From Pleodorina starrii (lineage: Eukaryota; Chlorophyta; Chlorophyceae; Chlamydomonadales; Volvocaceae), in NCBI GenBank assembly GCA_030267565.1, contig BRXU01000032.1, positions 434,001 to 498,000 of the forward strand: a stretch of 64,000 nucleotides of DNA. Reading direction: 5' to 3'. Shown here piece by piece: positions 1-13,800 of this stretch. The position numbers and the translations under genes were made by a program. The number at the start of each line of letters is the position of its first letter. Position 1 is the first letter of the stretch. The notes under the pieces were generated by a model. The model searched no databases. It was given only the letters and a program-made list of their open reading frames with translations, and had not been told where the DNA came from.

Positions 1-1822
1 TTGCCGGTGATTTGGTTCGTGGCCTGGTCTAAATGTTGTATTGGACATTAGACCCATAGAGTCGTGCAATCGCACTATGTAGCTGTTATCCAACTCCTCT
101 GTAATTAACTAATTAATTAATTAATTGATTGGAATTGCAGAAAGGTTAGTTACAGTCGTATCACTCTCTGACCCCACGGCGGCCCATATCACCGTATTAT
201 AACCAACGCCAGCCACTGAATCCACCAAATCCGTTGATACCAGGACATACAACGATACGCAAAATCATACGCGGCCTTGTATCGTTGTACAAAACTGCTG
301 TATGCGCCCGTGTATCGATACAACGTCACTTAATCCAGACGTTGCTTCATCACACATGTGACGGGATGGCAGATGCGCGCAATGTGCCCCATTTGCAGGA
401 CATCATACCTGGCGACAGCACGTCAGTAGAACCAAGCCACACGCGCTTCACACCGGGTGCCGCGGCTTGTGTCTTGTATGCCCACGCGCTGATGTCGTCG
501 GCAGTCAAAAGCGACGCCAAGGTGCCGGGGCCAGAGGACATGGCGCGGCATGCCAGTTGGGCCTGCGTGCATTGTATTGTATTGACGAAGAGCTGTCTTC
601 TGCTTTTGTTTGGGTCATCTAGAGTCAGCGGCATCGTACATTTAACAGGAATTATATCGTCTTTCATGGCCTATGGAGGATCATCTATAGGCGGTCGTCT
701 TAAACGACATAGATGAGGGGTCCAATATGAACACAGGTGTTCTGGACTTGGCACGCGAAGCAAGGGTTTGTATGCGCACCTACGCACAATATAATTTTGG
801 GTTTGGTCCGGTACCTAGATCCGCTTGCTACGCGGCATTGTTTTCGTGTACGTAGCCCGACGACAGGGTGAACTAGGACACGCGGCTGGTGACGCAACCG
901 GATTGGCATGCAGAGTACAGCAACAAACGCCGCCGATTGCGCTACGCCGTCTCCCTTCCGATACCGTACTGATGGCGGGAATGAATCGGACAAAGCCATG
1001 CCTATACGAGACGACATTGCGAAAGGTCCGACCGCATGCTAGGCGTGGGCTTGGCATGCGGTCAGGTGATAAAGTTAACGAAACTCGCTCATCTAGGGAA
1101 AGGGGTTTTCATGAGAAATCATCGTTCGTTACACACAAAGGGTACCTGCAAGCAATGAAAGCCGTCTTTATTCGGTAGGTAGGCCGGGTGAGGGCCGGCT
1201 ACCGCGAAAGCTATCGCTAAGGCCTTAATGCCCACAGCCTCGCAGCAACCACCCTATGTAGCTACAAAACCCGAAAATCACTCCTCCACGCCTTCGCGGA
1301 CACCTTAACTGGCACCATGTGCCGTACCAACGCCCTTATGAGGGCACAACTCCTCTGAGTTCACAGAAAACCTTGGTTTTCTAGCGTTGCACTCAGAAAA
1401 CCTTCAGTTTTCGATACAGCAATAGTCGAGCGACAAATTGCCAGAATTGCCAGTATTCCTCAAATTCTGGCGGGGTCTGACCGCAACTATTTAGCGCATT
1501 ACGTATTAGGGTTGTGCGCACTCCTCCCTGCCACGCATCTGCCTTGCGGCGGATATCCCGATTCTTTGGGACCGTGTCAAGACGCCATTTCGGTCCGTGC
1601 CGAGGCGCCCTTGCAATTTGTTCGGGTTGTCCTGCTCTAATAATCGCACCTGCTGCCAGCTCCCGCGCACGTCGTCTGCAGCAAACAGTGTATAGACCAG
1701 GGAGCCCCTGACCCGCTGCCCAGCCGCGCGATTATCGAGCAAGGTGCTGTCTGGGATGTACAAAGACGTCTGCGAAGTGGCCAATGCCGTCGAGGTTGTG
1801 CTGACGGCACGAGTCACGACGT
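1..1822 (-). CDS. Gene A exons 27-29: C-type-lectin-like domain with EPN loop (cut by window edge)
   Basis: Exons 1650-1822, 409-562 and 1-98 join in phase (0, then 1). The reading starts with a Ser/Thr-rich linker after the last Cys module, then gives YTLFAADDVRGSWQQ joined to AQLACRAMSSGPGTLASL, the usual start of a CTLD (aromatic strand, Trp, helix with Cys, Gly-Leu-Ala-Ser). VWLGSTD follows, and the edge exon reads FRPGHEPNHRQ. EPN in this loop is, in animal lectins, the Ca2+-dependent mannose-type signature; ligand specificity here is inference. The intron 563-1649 holds no other coding sequence that I could see. The domain's C-terminal part lies left of the window. Confidence 0.65.
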
Positions 1823-4800
1823 CTGCAAGTGGGAAGGGCATACACGCGTTGTGATACCATACGGTTAACTGTTAGGTTGTGGGAAGACAAATGATTGACA
1901 CGCAGTCTGTACAATGACAAACCATGCATCCCTACGGGGGAAATGTCGGTACTGCGAGAAGTGTTTAGCACTGCCGCGCCCTCCCCCGCCCCCCCGACAT
2001 GACAGGTTATGCCAGAGCAACTTACCGCAGCAAGTGTAAGACACCTGTATCTTGTTGTTCATAGACAATAAACGCCATGAGGCAAGCGCTTCGTTGGAAC
2101 CGCAAACCGCGTCATGCCGGTCTGCACTCGGCGGGGTTGGGGCATTTCGGAAACAAAGCAAGGCCGTACCCGTATGTTGTTTGTGGTGGGGCAACAATTT
2201 CAAGCGAAGCCGTTTCATTCCGTGCACAAGCAAGAGTATACTAACAAGGCGGCGACTTGCTATTTAGCTCACAATGAGTAGAGGATGTCGGACAGTGGAA
2301 AGTGGACATTAAGGAGGAACGATCTTTGGTGGGCTGAATAAGATACGATCCTTGGTGGGCAGAATAAGAAGATGATTACATATGCGACGAATAAGCCTTC
2401 ATCCCAAGTGTAAACATCTGCGGGATTAGCATGTATTAGACGGATTACTATTGGCAGGACCGTTGTACGCGCCGGTACGAGCTTTTGAAAGATTAAATTC
2501 AGGTAAGTACTTGGTTTAATTTACTCGTTTTCGTTAGGGTTCAGGGTTGTTGGTTTAGGGTCGTTTTAGGGTTTGGGGGTTTTGCAACAGGAAGTGTTAG
2601 GAAATAATTGGCGTAAACAATTTGGTACTCGGACGAGACTTCGTACCAAATCAACATTTCATGATTGGGCTATCTCCCGCGCATATATATCTTCGTTAAC
2701 CATTTTGAGGAACCCAAGTATTATCCCTAAAAAAAGTCATAGCAGTTTTCAATTCGGCTCCGGGAGGGTCCACCCAGCCAGGTAACCCAGCCAATGCCGC
2801 CAGGTCCACCCAGGTAACGGACCCGGACCGCTCTTGGTGGACCCGGACCCGGCCTTTGGCTGAGTTTTCTGCCAGGACCTAATGCATGGCGGCCACAACT
2901 TGCCGCTTGTGATCGGTGCTTGTCATTTTGGATGTCCTTTGCACAAAAGAATGCGCACTTAATCCGTTCCTTAATCGAACTCTCAGAAAACACAACACGG
3001 ATTAGCGGCGGATTAGCACCGATAAATCATTTGTTAATCCGCCCTTTTACACAACTTCTAATAACAGTGTTTATTATGTTTTCCTTGTTTTATACCGAAT
3101 CGAAGGGGCCAGCAGCAGGGCGCCCACTCGGCACCCACCAGTGTGTTTACAAATACATTCTTGGTCCACGCGAATACTTTATGGTTTCATTTGTACGTAC
3201 CAAGGAAAAAGACTCCATAGGTTACGTCGGAAGTAGTGTTGACTTGCCGGCACTGCCAAGCTTGGGTAGGCGCCGCACAGCACCGGTAATTCATAGATGC
3301 AGTGTACGTCAAAGTGCTGTCTGACCCTTTGAACTGCAAGCCTGAGAGCAAGGACCCAACACCAGTGCCTCCTGTTCCACAAGCGATGGGGGTAATTCCG
3401 CTAATCGCCTGATAACGCTCAGTTCCTGTGAAAGTGCCTGATGAAGTTGAGGTGCTGGTAGACTGCCATGCGTTGCACTGAGCGTTATCCGAAAAGCCAG
3501 GCCTGCAAAAAACAACCACTTGAAATCAATGGACTTGCTTTGTGTTACAAGACAGCAGCCTCTTGACGGGGCCAGGGGACACAGATACGATCACACACTT
3601 GCACAAGATAGACTATCTAGGCCTGCCTCACCATGTGCAGTTATACTGGAATGCCACATTACTTCCATTTGTGTTCAAGCGGAGCCTATTCAGGAAGCTG
3701 CCAGACCCAGGGCATGTAATGTTCAAGCCTGCAGCCGGGTGGCACACTTGCATTAAATCGCGCGGCGGGCAATATGGTACCTAACAATACACAATGCACG
3801 ACGGCAACTCACATCATGCCTGCGCAGCAGTAATGTCTGGACACATTTATGGCAAGCACATGACAAGCAATCTCATCGTATATATGAATTGGGCCTCAAA
3901 GGGATTGCTGCGTGTATGTACACTTACTGTTCAGGTTGTTAAGGTTGTCATACGCAACGTAGTTGGTTGTGTATGAAGCCACGGTCCGCATCGTGCAGCA
4001 CTGGTAGTCGATGCGCCATTGGCTGCTGGACGCAAGCACCAGCTTCCACGACGTCACCACCTCCCCGCTTTTGCAACTCACACTGTGACGGTCCAGGAAA
4101 TAACTCAAGCCACCACCGTTGTCATTGTTTGCAGTACTGTATGCATCGAAGTTCAGTTGGGGGGATTGTCAGTACAGACGGGCTTAAATGAGAAAGGCTA
4201 CTAGGCTAACGAAGGTCATAATGCAGAATCTGCAGGAAACCAAGGAACTTCAGCACGTACTGGCCCAGGAAACGTTTTTGGGGAATGGGTTTTTTGCCGG
4301 GACGGGGAAGGAGGTCCTGGCTCCATTGCAGATAGGTATTTGAATCAATATTAAGCACGGCAGTACCCGCAACGCCATAATCGTGAACACCTAAATATCT
4401 GCAGGAGTTCGCAAAGAAGTAAGCCCCAATGACGTGCAGACTCATCCTGGGCCCTAAGACAGAAATAGGCACCAGGCACCCATGTCCATTATCCTGTCCA
4501 TCCAAGCAGCCGGGTAGACACACGCACGCACCTGGCAATGCGGCAGTCCATCAATGGCGCCACAGGCGTGCAGCAACGATACTTGAACGCAACAGTGTTG
4601 TTAGACGCCGTGGTTGTCGTGGCACATCGCTTCACAGCAAACCCAGACAGCATAGAGTTGGTCCCGGCGCAGGTCACCGCCGTGAGGTTTGCAAGGAAAC
4701 GGGTGTCGCCGTTCCTTCGAACATAGGACCCATCGGGGGTTGCAGGGGTCTCCTGCCAGCTGCCGCACTGTGGGGGGCTGTACTGGTACGCAAATGGGCC

Positions 4801-7800
4801 CCGAGCGCACGTGTACTGCCAGTTCACAGCTGAGTCCCATGGTCGGTACAAACGGAATGCGTTGAGGAACATCTGGTCCGGACAGGAGACGTTGAGACCA
4901 TCCAGTGATGCCAGGGCGCCGTCATAGTACGCCTGGCTGGCTGTGCTCATTGCCCTTGTCGTTTCTGATTGGGAGCACCAGATGGCACGGACAGCGCTTG
5001 AGGTCAGCAAGTGTGGTCTTTGCATACAGCCGAAAACCAGTGATTGAGCAGATTGAACTCCCAGCATGCTGGCGATCTTTGGTTGATTTGACATATCGAT
5101 TGCTTGGGGCTGCGGTTTGATAATTATGCCATCCTGTTGCATGTGGTGAATCTGGACGGAAATGCGTGTTGAAATGCGATGACAAAGCCCAAAACACAGG
5201 CTTTCACTGTTGCAGCCAAATGAAATCGTACAGAGGTTTTCGACAAGGCTTGGCACCGAAAATGCATTTCGTCCTATTGATATTTGTACGTCCATGCATA
5301 TCATGGATTTCGACTTACTCATATCACTTGCACACATGAAGCCCAGCCCGACTTGGCAGTTCGCGTCTGTTGAATGATACAAAGCAACAAGAGAGGCACA
5401 AACGTAACAGGTTGTACACGCGCAACGAAGGTAACAAACATGTGGCCAACCTTCTGGTTCTATAAACCAATGCTACAAACACATAACAATCTCAGACAGA
5501 CATACCGTTCGTTCCGTACTGGCAAGTGCCGTTTACGTTACATTTTTTTAGCATCACTGCACCGCAGTCCTCGCCATCCGCGCCAGCGTTATTTGGCTCC
5601 CCTGCGCAGCGCCGAACGAATGGGCGTTGTGTCAGAAGCAGATGGTAAGATATTAATTATTATCTATTACAGAACCCCGAAGAACACCTTTCTACCACAA
5701 TTTGGAGGGAGGATGTTAATGCCTGTAAGCAGCGAAGGCTTATCCCGCGGATGCGCAGGTATGCGCCCCCTGAGGCCCCCTGAGGCCCCCTGAGGCCCCT
5801 CAGGCTAACAGTGCAGATTGTGCATGTCTTACCCGGATACCAGGCGGTAAAATTTGCTGCAGTTCCCGCAGGTTGATCCACCATGGACCACTACGTGCGT
5901 ACGCAAGAAATAAGAAACGCAGGGAATCAACGAGTTTCCAATTTACATTCGACTTTCAGATTCAGAATCAATTCCAGACGGATCTGTGACGACAAATGAC
6001 GACTCAAGACAGGGTTCGCCGCGCGTCCCATAATTATTATTTATACCATTCTTACTACAAAAAGCAGCGAAGGCAGGCGTCTAAGCGTCGTTGCGACTCT
6101 GTTGTCTCACCATGTTCTTTCGCAACTCGAAGAAGCCCACGAAAATGGGCTTGGGGTTATTGATATCCAGTTGTGCCCTGTAGACGGTATTGGCTAGCAC
6201 CTTCTTGACAACTGCAATGCCACAGCAATGGAATTGAAGACATGAAAACAGTGTGTACATCTCACCACGTAATCACACTTTCATATCTATCATGTACATA
6301 CCGTTGTTAAATTCAGTGTCGCTAGTGAAGGTTGCCAGATCACCATTCGGCAAGAGCCCTCTGCATCTGTCGCGTGCGCGGCTCCAGAGTTGGGGTGTGC
6401 TCATGAAGACGGCGAAGGGGCGTTCCGACTCGGCTGTAACCAGTAGAGGCTGAATGGGCGCGAAGCCTGAAGGAAACATCACAATGTCAACATCAGCAGC
6501 TTCACCCAAATGCAGGTTTGTACGCACTTTGGATGAAAGGTGCCAGTGGGCATGTCCTCTTCATACCTGGTGACATTCTGACGGGCTATCCTATCAGTGC
6601 ATGGTACAATAATTGGGTACACACATGCCATATGTACATTCGAAGGGGCCAGCACGCTGTTCGACCCGTAGCTTCGTTGCACATTCCTCAAGCAAAGAAA
6701 TTTGGCTCTTCCTTTAGGCCTAAACTCAAACAACACAAATTATTTGGGCATTCATCGCCATCCATATTGGGGCGCATACGACTGGCCATGGGTGGGGACC
6801 TAAACCCTGCCTCACACGCCTACCTTTGCAAAGTGGTCGGAGGTTGGCGTCACACGACATGAGTGTAGTGCCACTTTGTGCCTGCGGCTGAAGATCCAAT
6901 GCAGTGCATGCGCCGCCTTTGCTGAAGTCAGGCTGGCCCAATGCCCACGGAACGTAGTAGCCGAATGGCCCGGCGGGGACATCATCCGTCAGTAGTGTTG
7001 GTGACTGACAGCACTTGAACTCTGTCGGGAAGCATTGCATGCAGGAGGTAACATCAACAACGAGGCACGAACATGGATTCCTGCGGCATATCATGGCTTG
7101 ATCATTACCATGAAGACATTTTATAAAAAAAACCGTGCACCCCCAAAATGACGACCACAAATTTGTAGCCAGGGCGTGATGCTACGCATAAACTACATAT
7201 AGATTCAAAAGAACATTGAGCCGCCATAGCAGTTCGGAAGTCAAAGAAGCATCTCAGCTGCATACATTTCAATGCATAAGGAAACAAGGAAGCAAGGAGT
7301 CCAGACGCATGAACGCATGTTCATTGCTCGACATAGTTGGCCAGGCGACGCAGAGTGATATGTTGTTAACGGGTGTTACACTGTGGGCGACTCGCCCTGA
7401 GACAGGACGAGCACCGGGGGCCCTGACCGGGCCGAGACACAGCGCAGGGGCGGGCGCGCGGCTACGTCCGTCTGTTCCGCCGCGCGCGCCTCACTCCCTC
7501 ACTCGCGTCAGCCAGGGGCACCCACCACGGCCCCTGGCCAACCAACTCAGCGGCGCAGACGACTGCGGGCCGCGCTTAGCGGGAGCCACGCGAGAGGCGT
7601 CACACACCTCAACCAAAAACGCCCTACCAAGACTAGCTACCACCCCCCACCTGGCCAGCCTCCTCGCGCGCTCACGGGGCTCTAGAGCTCTACGCAAAGA
7701 GTGCCTCTGAACGCCCTCTACCCCTGGGGCAGGGGCCCACGACAACGGGGCGGCACCACCGCAGCCCAGAAAAAAAACGAGGCAAGGGAAAGCCCACCTA

Positions 7801-10800
7801 GGCCCCCAGACAAGGTCCCTCACGAGAACGAGGGGCTGAGTCCCCTCACCAAGGGCTCCCACGAAAGCCAGCACAGCAAGGAGCCCAACTGCCACAACGA
7901 ACACGACAACCAAGGTGCTGCTGCAGGAACCGCTCACTAAAGCACCCAACCACTCGTTGGCCCGCCAGGCGGCCTCCTCCTGGGGGCTACAGGTTCCCCG
8001 ACACTGCCCAGCGCGGGGCAAAACAAACACCCACGGCCGCGGGGGGGATGACAAGCCGGCGCGGCGCCCCCCTGGAAAACCCACTACGGGGCACGGCTCA
8101 TAGGCGCTGCCTGCCCTCGCCTACCACGCAGAGAAAACCTGCCCCTCCGTCCCTGGCCGCCTGTGGAGCCCAGCACCACCTACCCTCCCTCTGCAACCCC
8201 TCCCTCTCCACCTCTCCCTCTCCCTAAAGCGCCAAAACTGCAGGCCTCCCGCGCCGCACTCCTTAGCCGCCAGACAGCACAAAACCGCCCCTTACTCCTC
8301 GACGGGCCCCGTCTCCCGGGAAGAGGGTACACACCCACACTCACACCAGACAAAGCACACAGGCCTGCTCCTTCCCCTCCCTGCTAGCCCACGAGACCCT
8401 CGGCCAGGAAACCCTTGCCCGCACGCCCAGCCCTCCCCTTGCCCACCGCCCTTCCTGCTCTCCTCGCTCCACTCGCCCTCTCCAGGCTCCCCCCCCAGCC
8501 CTCCAATCCCCCCCACCCTCCTCCCCCCCACCGCCCGCTCCCTCCTCCCCTCCAACCAACGCCCCTGCCCCGTCACTAGCACAGCTGCTTAGGCCGTGAT
8601 CTCCACCGGGGCTGCGCACCGCATTCGCTCCTCAACGACCGCTAGGATGGGGTGCTGCGGCCCCACTCTGTCCCAGCCGTGCCGGGGGGTCTCCAGCGCC
8701 GCGAACGAGCGCAAGCGCGCCCAGAAGTCCGTCAGCGCGCGGGCGCGCGCCCGTTCCAGCGGCGAGGCTTCGGCTGCACCCCGCGCTGCTGCCGCTGCTG
8801 CCCCTACTGCTGCCGCCGCCGCTTCCCCCGCCGCCACCTCTCCGGCCCCTGCTTCCTGCGTCGGTGATTCACCCGCGGGGTGGTTCAGCGCGGGTCCCTC
8901 CTGCTGTGTTGCCCCTCCCTCCCGGGCGAAGAAGTCGGTGATGGCCCGCTGGCGCGGTCCCTGTCGCTGGGGCTGCTCTGGCTGGGGCTGCACCTGTTGC
9001 TGCTGCTGTTGCTGCTGCTGCCCCGTCGCTGCTGCGGCCCCATCCCGCCCCTGCCTTCGGGTTGCTGCTCGAAGGCAGCACCTTCCGACTTCCATGGCGG
9101 ACAGCGCCGCTAGGGCGATCACGTCCCAGGGGGCCTGCTCACACCCAGGTGGCGCTTGGGCGAGCCAGAGTTGCTGCCGGGTGGTGGTGGCCCCCGCTGC
9201 TGCTTGGGGGGGTGGCAGGTGCCGGTCGATCTGCTCCCGACCGGCCCTCGCGACCGGGCATTCCCAGAAGTGGTGCAGTCGCGGGGAGCAGGGTCGGCCG
9301 GCATCGGCCTCCCCATAGGCCCCGCACCCGCACGCCTCAATGGGCACCCAGACCAGGTGTGTGTTGCCAGGCAGGGGTACGCCGTCCACCGCTAGGCGCC
9401 ACATAGTCTCCTTGTTGTCGTTCTCCCAGCGCACTCCGGACCACAGGCGTGCCTGGGTTGCCCGGAAACGGCTGAGCTCGGCGGCGAGGTGGGGAGGCGC
9501 CTGGTTCTCCGGCGTGCTCAGGGCCTCCCGCACAAACTTGGTGACCAAAGCCACTCGCCGCTCGCTGGCCGGCCCGTCCTGTAGTTGTGTCGCCTGGCTG
9601 ACCGTCAGGCGGCGGAGCGGCACTGCGTCCGTTCCCCCGGGAAGGCGCCACCCCAGTCGCCCGACGATCATGGCCATCACCTGCGCGTAAACTGGCGGTG
9701 GCGGTGCCGGCGGTTGCTGTTGCTGCTGGAGTCCTTCCGCCTCCGCCTGCTGCCGCTGCTGCTGTAGCCTGGTCTCCACCACACCCGCTGCCTCCAGCCA
9801 GGCCGGGCTGATATCGTTATGCAAGGCCCCCAGAGCTGCACGGGCCGTTTCCTTGTCCTGCAGCTGGGCTGGGGTCGCGGCTGGGTCGAGGTGCTCCCGG
9901 GCCCACTCATGCCAGGCCGCTCCTTGGAGGGTGGTGGCTTGGCTGCCGTCCAGTGTCACCCATACCCGTACCAGGTCTCCTACCGTGCGCAGTTTCCTGC
10001 ATGACGTTAGCCCCGCATGGTATGCTTCCAGGCCCGGTCGACGGCTGACGGCCACGACGTTTGCGTCGTTGGCGGCGTTGGGTAGCAGCGGGTTGCCCCA
10101 CAGCGCGGCCCCCCAGCACCAGTCGCCGGGCACCAGCGGAGATCTGCCAATGTCCTCCGGCGGTGGCAGGTGCCCCAGGGCCCCCACGATCCGGCTGATG
10201 TCGGCGGGCAGGTCGCTGCCGCCGAGCCAGGGCCCCGTGGCCCGGGCAGTTGTCAGGGCCAACGGCTGGAAAGCGGGGTGGACGAGCTCCAGGTAGGCGG
10301 ACAGTGTGCGGATCCAAGGGTGTAGGACCCTGGCCTCACTGCCGGCTGCCACTGCCCCCCCGCCATCCCCGCCTGCCTCCGCGGCCGCCTCAGCTCCCAC
10401 ACCCCCTTCCCCATCTCCTGCCGTCGGCATAGCCTGCGCCATGAAGCGTACGGCCCAGACCGCGTGGCGCGCGCGAATGTGTTGGGAGAGCGGTAGCAGG
10501 CCAAAGCCCCCGGCCGATGGGTGGCCGGCCAGGAGACTGCTGGGTATGCCGGTGAGGCGCTGGCCCCGGTCCTCTGGGCCCTGTCGCCGGTCGACTAGGC
10601 GGGCCGTCAGCCGCCCGATGTGGTTCAGCGTGCTGTCCGGGGGCGGCCCGCCGTGCTCCATGTGCCAGGTGACCGTTTGCAGGCCGTAGGCTGACGCAGC
10701 GGTGGCCCGGCCAAAGGCCGACAGCGGGAAGCGGGAGAGCCGCTGCATCCGCTTGTAGGCCCCCGCCAGCATCTTGGGCCAGTCGGGCTGCGGGGGGCTG

Positions 10801-13800
10801 GGCCGGTTGTCCACCGGCAAGTTCAGGGCTGTGGCGGTGGTGACCACTTTGAGCCCGCCAATGGTTTCCTGCTGCGGCTGGTGTTGCTGCTGCGGTGGCT
10901 GCGGCTGTTGCCTGCCCGCCGGTTGTGGTTGCTGCTGCGGGTTCTCGGCGCCCACCCTCAGAAGCTCTACTTTATCCAGATTGAGGCGTTGGCCTGATGC
11001 CCGGGCAAAGGTCTCCATGGCCTCCAGGAAGGATGGCACGGACTCCTCGCTCTCGAGCGCCACTTCGGTGTCGTCCGCGAACTGGCAGGCTGTGATGCGG
11101 TCTGGAGCACTGGGTAGTAGTCTGACTCCCACGTCTCGGCTCTGTAGCCAGCATAGCAGGGCCTGAGCGACAAAGAGGTACAGCAGGGGCGCAAGGGGGC
11201 ACCCCTGCCGCACACCTGCCTCCATCACGACCAGCCTCGATTTGAAGCCGTTGACCATGGCTCGTGCCTGCGTGTTGCTGAGTAGCAGCTGTACCCAGCT
11301 GCACAGCTGCGGGCCCGCCCCCATCGTCTCCATTGCGGCCAGCAGGAAGCCACGGTCCACCGTGTCGTATGCCTTCGCGAAGTCCAGGAACGCCAGGAGG
11401 CCCCGGCGGTTCTGCTTGCGGAGGAGGTGGGATAGGTGGCGCAGGAACATCACGCTGGCCCCGATGAGTCGTTTGGGGAGGAAGGCCGATTGTTCAGGGG
11501 AGATGACGCTTCCCAGGGCTGGGCCCAGGCGGTTGGCCAGCACCTTGGCGAGCAGACGGTAGTCTGAGCACAGCAGCGTGATGGGGCGGTAGTTACCGGG
11601 CTGTTTGGGGTCGCCCTTCTTGTAGAGCACCGTGATAACGCCCTCAAGGAAACCGGCCGGCACCTGCCCCGTCATGCCAATGGCCGTGAATAGGCCGGCC
11701 ATGGTGGGGCCAATGGCGGACCAGAACTTGCGGTACAGGTCGGCTGGGATGCCGTCCCATCCTGGTGCCTTGCCGGGCTGGCTCTTGACCAGCGCGACTC
11801 GCAGCTCTGCTGCTGTGATGGTTTTGGAGCCCAGCTGCTCATCCGCCTCAGTGGGGAGCCTGATGTTGGCCGCAGACAGCTGTGCCAGCACCGCCTGTCG
11901 AGCATCGGGGCTGACGAAAGTGGGTGTCCGGCAGATCTCGGCCCAGAAATCCGCTACGACCTGCGGCAGTTGTGCTGGATTGGTGACCAGGCGACCGGTG
12001 CGTGCTTGGAGCGCGACTGGGGCGGGCTGTTGCTCGGCCGTCTGGGCTTGCAGGAATGCTGTCAGGGCGGGGCCGGCCCGCTCACCCGCCCGGAGCCAAT
12101 GGGCGCGTGTTTCTTTCGCTGCCTTGCGGCCGTCCTCTTGGTGTGCCCTGGCTAAGGCCGCCTGTGCCTCCGCTAATTGCTGCAGCGGCTGGGGTGCTGT
12201 GGGCGCTGCATCAACTGCCTGCTGGGCCAGCTGAACCGCTGTGAGTGCCTCCCGGGCACGGGTGCCGGGCCGCTGCCTGCGTTGCTGTGCTGCTTTGTTG
12301 AGCCGGTGGGCCAGGCTGGCGAGGCGGCGTTTGAAGCCCGGCCACCACGCGATCAGGCCTGCCGGATTGTTCTCGGCAGAGGGCGCCTCCGCGCACTGGC
12401 TGCGGATCCAGGCGTCCATGCTGGCTGCGAGGTCCTCGTGCCCCGTGAAGGCCAGGCGGGTGCGCCGGATGCCTGGGCCCCGCTCCTCACTCCGGCGTGG
12501 CAGCAGGTGCAGCACCGCGATCCTGTGGTCTGACGGTGTGTGGAAGGTGATGGCGGTGTGGCATATGTACGGCAGCATGGGTTGGTTGATGTAGATGCGG
12601 TCGAGGCGGGAGCCCCCCGGGATGGGCGCGCGGTACAGGTGGGTGAAGTCGCGGCGCTGGGGGTGGAGGTGTCGGTGGGTGTCAACCATGATGGGGCCCG
12701 CCTGCCGTCTCATGTCCGCTATCGGCCCGTCCCCTCGACGGCCCCCTGGGCCCGCTGACGAGTCCAGCTCCGGGTCCTCCACGAAGTTAAAGTCGCCCGC
12801 CCAGATGAGGGTGGTGTCGTTGTCTGCGGCTGCAACACGCGTCGCTGTGGCAGCGAGAATGTTGCTGAACAAAAGGCGTCGTGTATCCGCTGCCACTGCG
12901 GTGGAGCCCGTGGGAAGGTAGATGTTGCAGATATGCAGGCGGTGGCCCCCCCAACGGAGCACACACTCGGTGAACCGGCCCCGCGCGCATGCTGGGAGGG
13001 TTGCGGCCGGTGGCGGCTCCAGGGCTGCCGCGAGCCCTTGCCGAACGAGGGTGAGGACCCCCGCCGTGTGGGTCGAGCCAGACCACGAGTACGCCGCTAC
13101 GCGCCAACCTTGGGTGTGCGCCTGCATCGCTGCATGGCGTAGGTCCCGCTCAAAGAGGCACTGGTGCTGGATGTTGGTATGGTGGGTCTCCTGTAGGCAC
13201 ACCACATCCAGACGCAGCTCTGCCCACTGCCGTACTGCTGCCTGCAGACGGTTCCCATGCGACGCCAGCAGCCCATGCATGTTGTGCGTGGCGATCCGGA
13301 GTGGGTGGCCGTGCACAGCGTTCCGCTGCTGGTTTCTTCCCGTCCCCCTGATTGGCATCTAGTTGGGGTGGGCCGCCTCCATGGCGGTGGGGGTGGGTTC
13401 TTCCTCCTCCTCGTCCTCCTGCCCTGATGCTGGCCCGTGGGCGCTCAGCTGCTGCCGACCTCGTTGGGCAACTTCCTGCTGGGTGTGGGGTTCGATGGCG
13501 GGCGGGTCTCCAGCCGTCATCTGCAGCTGCAGGCTGGGGATCTGCGATCCGTCCGACAGCTGGGCCTGGCTGCCGGTCGCCAGCATTGCGGTTAACTGTG
13601 CCGTGGCCTCCTCTGCTGCTTTCTGGGCCTTCCGCTCCTCCGTGTTCCTCCTGCGGGTCTCCAGGGCCTTCTGTGTTTGCGCCCTGTTCCGCTCGGCTCG
13701 CTCCGCTTCGGGCAGGTGCTCGAGCCGTCGCCGCTTCCGCTTTGGGGCCTCGGGGCCTGCCGGGCCCTGGTCGGGCTGTGTGCGTCCCTGCCGTGGCTGC

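Noticed and set aside
234..716. 160-codon plus-strand ORF at the left edge
   Set aside because: It overlaps, on the opposite strand, a gene A exon (409-562) that is supported by lectin motifs and phase on both sides.
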